From Cryptococcus deneoformans JEC21 (lineage: Eukaryota; Basidiomycota; Tremellomycetes; Tremellales; Cryptococcaceae): a stretch of 40,000 bases of DNA. This document shows, piece by piece, positions 33,920-40,000 of the stretch (the stretch's first letter is position 1; each line of letters begins with the position of its first letter). Below the pieces are notes generated by a model. The model was not told the DNA's origin and did not search any database. It saw only the letters and a program-made list of their open reading frames with translations. The stretch spans positions 1,502,501-1,542,500 of the forward strand of contig NC_006686.1 of assembly GCF_000091045.1 (NCBI RefSeq), given 5' to 3'. A program made the translations under genes and the position numbers.

Positions 33920-35984
33920 ACCTCTTTCACCTCCAAAGTAGTACTTATAAACCTTAATAAAAACGCCCCTATAAGCAAGGCTATTAGCCATTTTCATTGG
34001 AAGATTGCATAGCAATCTGACCGATTGCATTTTCTCCTTTCTCACCGTCTGCAGGACTCATATTGGCCAACTGCATGCATATTTTTATATCAATCGATAG
34101 CTACGGGGCGTCCGAGTCGGATAGTTCATTGCAAAAATATTGTTCAGAGGGTGCATGTCTACCACATATATAGGGGCCTTCTTTCCATAGTAAACCGGAA
34201 GGCAGATTTGATTCCGTCGAATGAGATATGCGGAGAAGAGGAACGAACGAAGACGAGAACGAACGAGCGCCGACATTTAGCATATTTTACATCCTGCTTC
34301 CTTCGTCTGTCATGGCTTCATTGACAATCTTCTACACAGACATGTCCTTGGCAGTAGTAAATTAGTAAATAGTAAGCGCCTCCTATTCTTTTGGCTGGCT
34401 TATCATGTTCAGGAAGTACTATCATCATCTCTGACTCTGTCGTCATTTGGCCATCATGAACGTGTGACTTGAGCACGATTGTTTGTTCACAAAGCTAATT
34501 GCATTAGCAACCACATTGGATGTGACAGAGTGCTTGAGCAGAGGCGCCAGCAAGGATAGGCGGTGGAGAAGTTGACATCGGACACTTCAGACTGTAGTAA
34601 TATGTCGTCGGCCTTTGAGGGTAAGACGAGAGACTTGGCATATCTTATATCTTACATCTTATAGGACTCCAAGGGGTAATTCGAGCTCGGACGGGTACGA
34701 TTAAAGGGATGGACTACTCTGATTCAAACGTTCTTTACTCCACTTGATCAGCCTTTATTTGCGGACAATCTTAATGCTGGATACGACAACTGTTCGCATA
34801 AATGTCTACCTGCAGAAAGTACAGTACCATCACCTGGTATTCAGATCCGATAATTGGTGATTTTAATCTGATATCCCGTTATATGTGCTTGAGCAATAAT
34901 GCCAGACAATCTCAAGATAAAATCATGCGATCGAGTCCAGAAGACCATTTGGTAATCGATAGTAAGGTGCCAACTGAATCTTGTGTAGCGGAACAAGAAA
35001 AGAATAGGGTGCGCTCGGCAAGTGTCAAAAGCGTGAATGAAATCAGTTCCGAAACCATGCTTAATAGCAATATCTACTCTCTTAGCTCTTCCATGCATCT
35101 GGATGTGTTCATCATAGTCATATACGAAAGTGTCAAAGTCAACGTCTTAACAGCAGATAGAAGGAAGAAGTAAGAAGTCCAGTTATTAGATCGTTGTCCG
35201 TGTTCTCTGTGCCATCTTCCAAACTTGAAACTCTCATCGTTTGAACAGTGCCCTTCCTTGGCTGAGGTGGCCCCCATGTGCTTTTTGTTTGTTGGGAGGT
35301 TTATCTCACTGACTCTCAGCTCATGCCTTGATATTTCACTCCTGCACTTGGGCACTGCTGTTGTCTTCTTCCTTTTGACATGACGCAGAGGAGGGGGACT
35401 TTCAGTCGTTGGTTCGAAATGAACCTTCTTATCAATGAAAGCGTTTATGACCTGGTTTCTCTTTGGATTCTCCATCATGGCTTACAGTCTCATAGGTTCA
35501 ACACAACCATCTGTAATGCGGCCAGACAGAATATCCAAAGTTCAGGCTTACCCATCATTGATTTATCTTTTTTACCCTCTAGCTTTTCTTCTAGAAGAAA
35601 TGGCGAAGATTCTGCTTTGTGTCCACGCTCGCCACCTGATCCGGGACGCTATTGAAAAGTAGAAAACAAAAAAGGCAAAGGTTGGAAAGGATGTTGCAAC
35701 TTTATGGGTTTGAACAGGTGCAAACGCAAAAGCCATGCCAACAAGGGCGAGCTAAAAAAACGACTGACGTACTGAACGACATTCGCAGACTTTAGCACTT
35801 CACATAGTTCTACCTGATAAGAGCCATAAGCACACATCATACTAGCCTCTAATCTCTGGCTACTCAATCCAGATCTTCATCGCCACCTGAAGATGGAGAA
35901 ACGCTGGGTTGCCGGGGGATTTGCAACTGTCGGGAATGATTATGTATAGTAGTAGCTCCTACTGCAAAGGCGACACTTTCCGCG

Positions 35985-36222
35985 ATCAATACAACAATGT
36001 TTATTATCACGTCATGGCGAACTATGGGGAGACAAGCATGATGTTGAGGCCGAGGGGACAAGAAAGATGGTGAAAAGGATGTTGAAGATCGGCTATGCTG
36101 ATATACAGGACGAAAATGAAGAATGGCGGTTTCCCGATCAAGCTATGGAGAGAGAAAAAAGAATGAAGTTGTATGAACGACTGTTTACTCAGACGGTGAG
36201 TGACAAAGACAAATACTAGGTA
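35985..36222 (+). pseudogene. Possible gene remnant or unplaced exon
   Basis: A frame open from about 35985 includes VKRMLKIGYADIQDENEEWR and FPDQAMEREKRMKLYERLFT, ends near a GTGAGT donor at 36195, and stops at TAG soon after. An overlapping frame reads GDTFRDQYNNVYYHVMANYG. Composition looks coding, but no start, next exon or family was found. It may be a broken mating-type gene. Confidence 0.25.
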
Positions 36223-37670
36223 GGTTAAATAAATATTGGAACCGAAAGATCTTCTTTGGACGGACGGCCTGACATGAAGTCGTGCCTGAAGACATGGATT
36301 ATTCGTTCATTATTGCGTGCCGCCATATGCATGGCGGACGTCGCCGCCGCCGCCGTTTCACTCGTCATCGTCATTCTTCGAGATTGAATAACCTTCCAGT
36401 TTCCAGACCTTCCTCATGTTTTTTCTTCTGTTATACGTATCTTCTCATGCCACGGCTTCCTGGACCTTCTACTGCACTATAAACTGCTTTAACTGCCTTT
36501 ATTCCGCTAAAACGCACCTATCCCGACGACTCCTCTTTCCATCCCCTGTCCCTAAACGTCCCCGTGGTCGCCCGCCACGACCTGGAGACCTGCCTTCGCC
36601 GATTGTCCATCCTCAGTCACACTCAAACAAATGCCAGCTTCCTCCAGTGGTCCCCTCGCGATGACGTTCCCCGAGACGGCCCCTCGAACTAAACAACAAC
36701 GGCAATCGCCATAAATTGGCTGCCTGCGATGTGTTATGCCCAAAATATCATGCTAGATTTTGGATAGACGAGCGTGCTGATGACAAGGCTAGAGGTGACG
36801 AACGCTCTTCAGCTGCCAACCCCACAATACATGCTGTGCCAATGAAGCCGTACAACAACTACCACCTCCTCTACCTACAGATCCTGAACCTGAACTCTAC
36901 CAGCTTTTGATCACTGATTCGGAAGATACGTCTCCTCTCTAACCAATCAGACCTACCGCGCTTTTGGGTGATAAGAACGTTGTCGTTGGCAAAAGTCTTG
37001 ACTTCATCGGCAGCATATGTCAAACAACGGGCCCGAGCCACAACACATTTATTCATCTACGCCACCTATCTAAACAGGTAAACTACCGAAACCCCCTCTC
37101 TTAAATTGCGCACTCCTTCAAACTACACAAGGTGACATTCTGACCCATTGGTCGTCATAGCACGTACATATGAATCACATGTTGTACCAACAAACCGCCC
37201 ACCAACCTAATAAGTAAACACTGGGACGACGATCTATGATGTGATGAGTTAAGGCCCAACCCAGCGCATCACACGCTTACATACGTAGAACGATAGGGTC
37301 AGCGACATGATCATGATCTGAACATTTTCAATACACCGCTTCGTGTCTCCGTTCTGAAAAAGTCTCCTTTTCAAGATGACCAATGGGTTGAATTGTAGGT
37401 AGGGCCCAGTTTTAAGAAAAGTCGATGGTCTCCATGTCACTAAGCCTGCCGACGCCGTGCAGTTTGTGAATGCGCCAGACAGCTCAATACTTAACTCACC
37501 CCTCAGAAGAGGGAACATGGGTCTAATCAAATGAGCCACCGTACATATGTAAAATGCATATTAATACGTACCATGTGACACTTGGATGAACAAACACGTC
37601 CATTCTAATAATATCATTATTAACAAAACCACCCAAAAACTGAATGGAATTCCCAAAATTAACTTGGTGC

Positions 37671-37711
37671 AATTGAATTATTTACCCGAAAAACCGCGAA
37701 GTCTTCGTGGG
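37671..37711. repeat. Dispersed ~40-base element, copy 2, upstream of RPL39
   Basis: Shares ATTTACCCGAAA and flanking bases with copy 1 at 33881. TTACCCG is at 37682-37688, 222 bases before the RPL39 start, a sensible place for a Reb1-like or ribosomal-protein promoter element. Confidence 0.6.
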
Positions 37712-37909
37712 TCATCACTTGTATTTAATATTTAACGATGATATCATTTTTGCGCATTTTCTCCCTTAACCCAGGGTGCCACTTCTTCAACCTGTCGGCA
37801 TTATGGAATTTCAAGCGAAATTGCCTTCGTTTCCCTTGTCGTATGTCAAAAGTCGATCATTGATAGAGAACAGTCTTTCTTCTCGTCCATCAATCCGCCA
37901 CAGCTCACC

Positions 37910-38408
37910 ATGGTAAGTGTGCTTATCGGCTAGTTGTCCTATCATCCGCCTTATTCTCCCACAACCTCTTGTTCGCAAATCTATTTTGTCAAAGCATCGC
38001 GAATACATCTGGCAAATTTTGCCAACATTTATGATTACCAAGGCGTCCCTACAACATTCCGCTTGGTCGTCTCGCCAGAGCATTTACAGCCCATCTTTCA
38101 CTCTCTTGAGGCGGTTTCAAGAAGGTAAATGCTGACATTTCCCCCCAATCAGCCTTCTCAAAAGACTTTTATCGTCAAGCAAAAGCTTGCCAAGAAGGCC
38201 AGGCAAAACCGTCCACTTCCTCAGTGGTTCCGTCTGAAGACTGACAGTAAGCTGTCTTTGGAAACTCACATGAACACGTTTGCTGACAATTAAAATCTAG
38301 ATAAGATCCAAGTTCGTCTTCCGCTGCATTACGTCTTTATTTTCTGCTGACCTTTAGTAGTACAACGCCAAACGCCGTCATTGGCGTCGAACCAAGCTCA
38401 ACCTTTAA
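37910..38408 (+). CDS. RPL39: 60S ribosomal protein L39 (eL39)
   Basis: eL39 lines the ribosome exit tunnel. Exons 37910-37912 (the ATG alone), 38153-38246, 38301-38311 (11 bases) and 38361-38408 give 51 residues, the usual length. The joined protein reads [51 protein letters not shown], matching eL39 almost residue for residue. The first intron is 240 bases, much longer than usual here. The last acceptor is TTTAGTAG: only the second AG gives coding sequence, as the first would put TAG in frame. RPL39 is a known member of the Cryptococcus mating-type gene set. Confidence 0.97.
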
Positions 38409-39499
38409 GAGATGGTTTCCCTGTGCGACCTAGCAATCTATCATGTGTGATAATTATTGGCTTGCATGGCAGATCGATATGCATCCGTGTAGATGATCGG
38501 ATGTACAAAAAAGGGAGATTCGTGCAGGCATTTTTTATTTCGGTTTGATTCGGAAAGCTCGTAAAGGAATTACGCACATGGGATGCTCTCTGTTCTGATA
38601 CTCATGTCTTACATGGTTCGCTGCATGTCATTTGTCGATATGTATCTGGTAATCCAGTGCATTTATTGCTGACTTCCAGTCTCTACTGATTTTCCACAGC
38701 TTAAACGTATCGCTAACCACGGTGTGCTATTTTATCTTAGCATGTCATCCGCCAAGCATATGAAGTGTCCCTTCACGCCATTGTGACGATAGACTACCAG
38801 ACACGTCGACACTGCTTTTCAGAAGACTCATTGATCGCCGTGTATCTTGTTCTACTTCAGGGCCATGTAAGACCCGCTAACGGCTGATGTGTAGTGAGTA
38901 ACCATGATACTGTCTCTAATATCTAAGTGTGCTCGGCGTGTACCAACACAACTGGTTTTTGTGAACCAGATTTGAGGTGGTCACGGGCGATTGGTTTCCT
39001 ACTATAGGGTATGAAGAAGGAACGCATCGTCCTGCAGGTCTTTATCTTCGTCGAGGTAAATTTGTGGTCGTCTGAAGAACAATACAGTAGTGTTAGGAAG
39101 CAATAGGATGGTTATGACGATGAAATAAGGTGCCTTTAGGGAAGCTCACTGCGATTTTTTTTAAATCGATTTTTAGAAAAATCGGCGATTTAGCTGTGAT
39201 TGACCCAAGTGTAGTATGGGGGCCCGTTAAATGCAACAATAATTCCTCTCCGCTTTTCTTTGCTCACATCAATTCCACTGGCCTCCGATTCTCTCGCTTT
39301 ACGCTACAAGTTCGTCACCATGCTTCATTTCCGTCAGTCGTCCATCCGTAGTATAACTTACCACATATGTATGTTGTTTCTGGTTTTCTGTCAAGGTAAT
39401 CTTCTCGACTTCCTCTCTGGCCAACATTGCCATGTCTAAAGACGTGCTCTAGAAAGCTACCGACTGTGCATAATTCTTGATAAAAGACTTCCCTGTTGG
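38409..39499. other. Intergenic region downstream of RPL39
   Basis: About 1.1 kb, AT-rich, with only short open frames. A 10-base mirror-like AAAATCGATT...AATCGGCGATT patch at 39155-39190 is AT-rich but not a clear repeat. No gene supported. Confidence 0.45.
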
Positions 39500-40000
39500 T
39501 CATCTAACTCGTCGCACTGGCCCTGCTGCGCTTTGACGTTTGTATTGAGTGTCATGGTACATGATGCCACCCGGTTTTTTTTGTTCATCTACTAATACTT
39601 CATAGCTTACTTTGGATGCGCTTCTTCTGATCACATACTTCACATTTCCCCAGCGATCCACAGCCTGCCGCATGCCGCCAGCAATCATCATAACCACTGT
39701 AAGTTTATGACTGGTTGCAAAGCACCATGTTCACTTCTTCTATAGGGGTCTAAGACACTCACAATGCAGTCCTGAGCAGAAATTAGGGTGACAGAAGCTT
39801 CGGCCGTGGGAACTTTCCCGGACTTGTCGGAGTTGGAAGTTGAAGCAAATGACGCTTGACGGCCTCGTGTAGGAGTCACCTTCGCCTTGGAAAGCGGCGC
39901 GGCAGTGCGGCCCTTGGGTTTGAAGCTCAATATGAAGTTAGTGGAGGAAATGGGGGATGCGCGACTAAAGGAGTTATTATTGATACTGTTACCGCTTCGG
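39500..40000 (-). CDS. 3' part of an unrecognised gene (5' end beyond window)
   Basis: The frame is open from the right edge to 39763 and reads SGNSINNNSFSRASPISSTN, then SFKPKGRTAAPLSKAKVTPT and RGRQASFASTSN, ending SVTLISAQDCI at a GTGAGT donor. An in-phase acceptor GGCAG at 39665-39669 leads to a last exon, 39664-39500, reading AVDRWGNVKYVIRRSASKVS and YEVLVDEQKKPGGIMYHDTQ, then a TGA. The 98-base intron contains other AG sites that break the frame, so the join is likely but not certain. The protein end is basic, with no motif I recognise. Confidence 0.5.

Larger units (their letters stand above)
33054..37909. other. 4.9-kb AT-rich region with no convincing intact gene
   Basis: Between the right pheromone gene and RPL39. 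Open frames are short (mostly under 100 codons), and joins by splicing did not give recognisable proteins. It includes two copies of a ~40-base element (33881 and 37671), a small coding-like remnant near 36000-36190, and a proline/arginine-rich patch near 36540-36600. It looks like decayed mating-type sequence plus the RPL39 promoter at the right end. Confidence 0.55.

Noticed and set aside
34802..35173. 123-codon open frame starting at an ATG
   Set aside because: It has no recognisable domain, is rich in Ser/Asn/Ile as expected of chance frames in AT-rich DNA, and lacks promoter or splice context.
35410..35428. GGTTCGAAATGAACC, a T-arm-like palindrome
   Set aside because: No matching acceptor, D or anticodon arms upstream.
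35435..35662. 75-codon frame with hydrophobic stretches
   Set aside because: Possible, but composition and context do not separate it from chance. Not listed as a gene.
36540..36660. Retrotransposon remnant suggested by KRPRGRPPRPG
   Set aside because: No reverse transcriptase, integrase, protease or LTR signals were seen nearby; the short basic motif alone is not enough.
37913..38152. C/D snoRNA in the long first intron of RPL39
   Set aside because: A TATGATTA resembles a C box, but the only CTGA is the branch-point region close to the acceptor, so the C/D pair is not convincing.
1..40000. CRISPR arrays, bacterial operons, insertion sequences
   Set aside because: The window is clearly eukaryotic nuclear DNA with spliced genes. 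No regularly spaced repeats or transposases were seen.

Overview
This window is nuclear DNA of a basidiomycete fungus, almost certainly a member of the Cryptococcus neoformans/gattii complex. Genes are dense and split by many short introns of about 50-100 bases with GT(A/G)NGT donors. The right half carries the alpha mating-type (MAT) locus: two lipopeptide pheromone genes ending in a CVIA CAAX box, an IKS1-type kinase and RPL39. I could not settle the species. Gene models were built by hand by joining reading frames across splice sites, checking phase, and matching conserved family motifs.

Left part, 1-23.0 kb: GC-richer housekeeping DNA. In order: the membrane and tail part of a Ser/Thr-rich single-pass surface protein (-, runs off the left edge); NFS1 cysteine desulfurase (+); an Aim32-like protein fused to an adrenodoxin-type ferredoxin (+); RPB4 (-) divergent from ATG9 (+); a small HSP12-type stress protein (+); a large low-complexity protein of unknown function (+); PAN6 pantothenate synthetase (-); the nucleolar GTPase NOG2 (-), whose fifth intron is unusually long and may hold an H/ACA snoRNA; the 9.5-kDa complex I subunit (+); and a GC-rich multi-pass membrane protein of unknown function (-).

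Right part, 23.1-40 kb: base composition turns AT-rich and coding density falls, as expected inside a non-recombining mating-type region. It holds IKS1 (+, with a 7-base microexon), an uncertain small gene (+), a BTB plus CAP-Gly protein (-), and two divergent pheromone genes forming an almost perfect inverted repeat. After about 4.9 kb with no convincing intact gene come RPL39 (+, with an ATG-only first coding exon and an 11-base third exon) and the 3' part of an unrecognised gene (-) that runs off the right edge.

How the genes relate: NFS1 supplies sulfur for Fe-S clusters and lies 314 bases upstream, in the same orientation, of a protein predicted to bind two different [2Fe-2S] clusters. 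RPB4 and ATG9 share a 238-base divergent promoter, and NOG2 and the complex I subunit share one of 153 bases. The pheromone pair, IKS1 and RPL39 mark the mating-type region.
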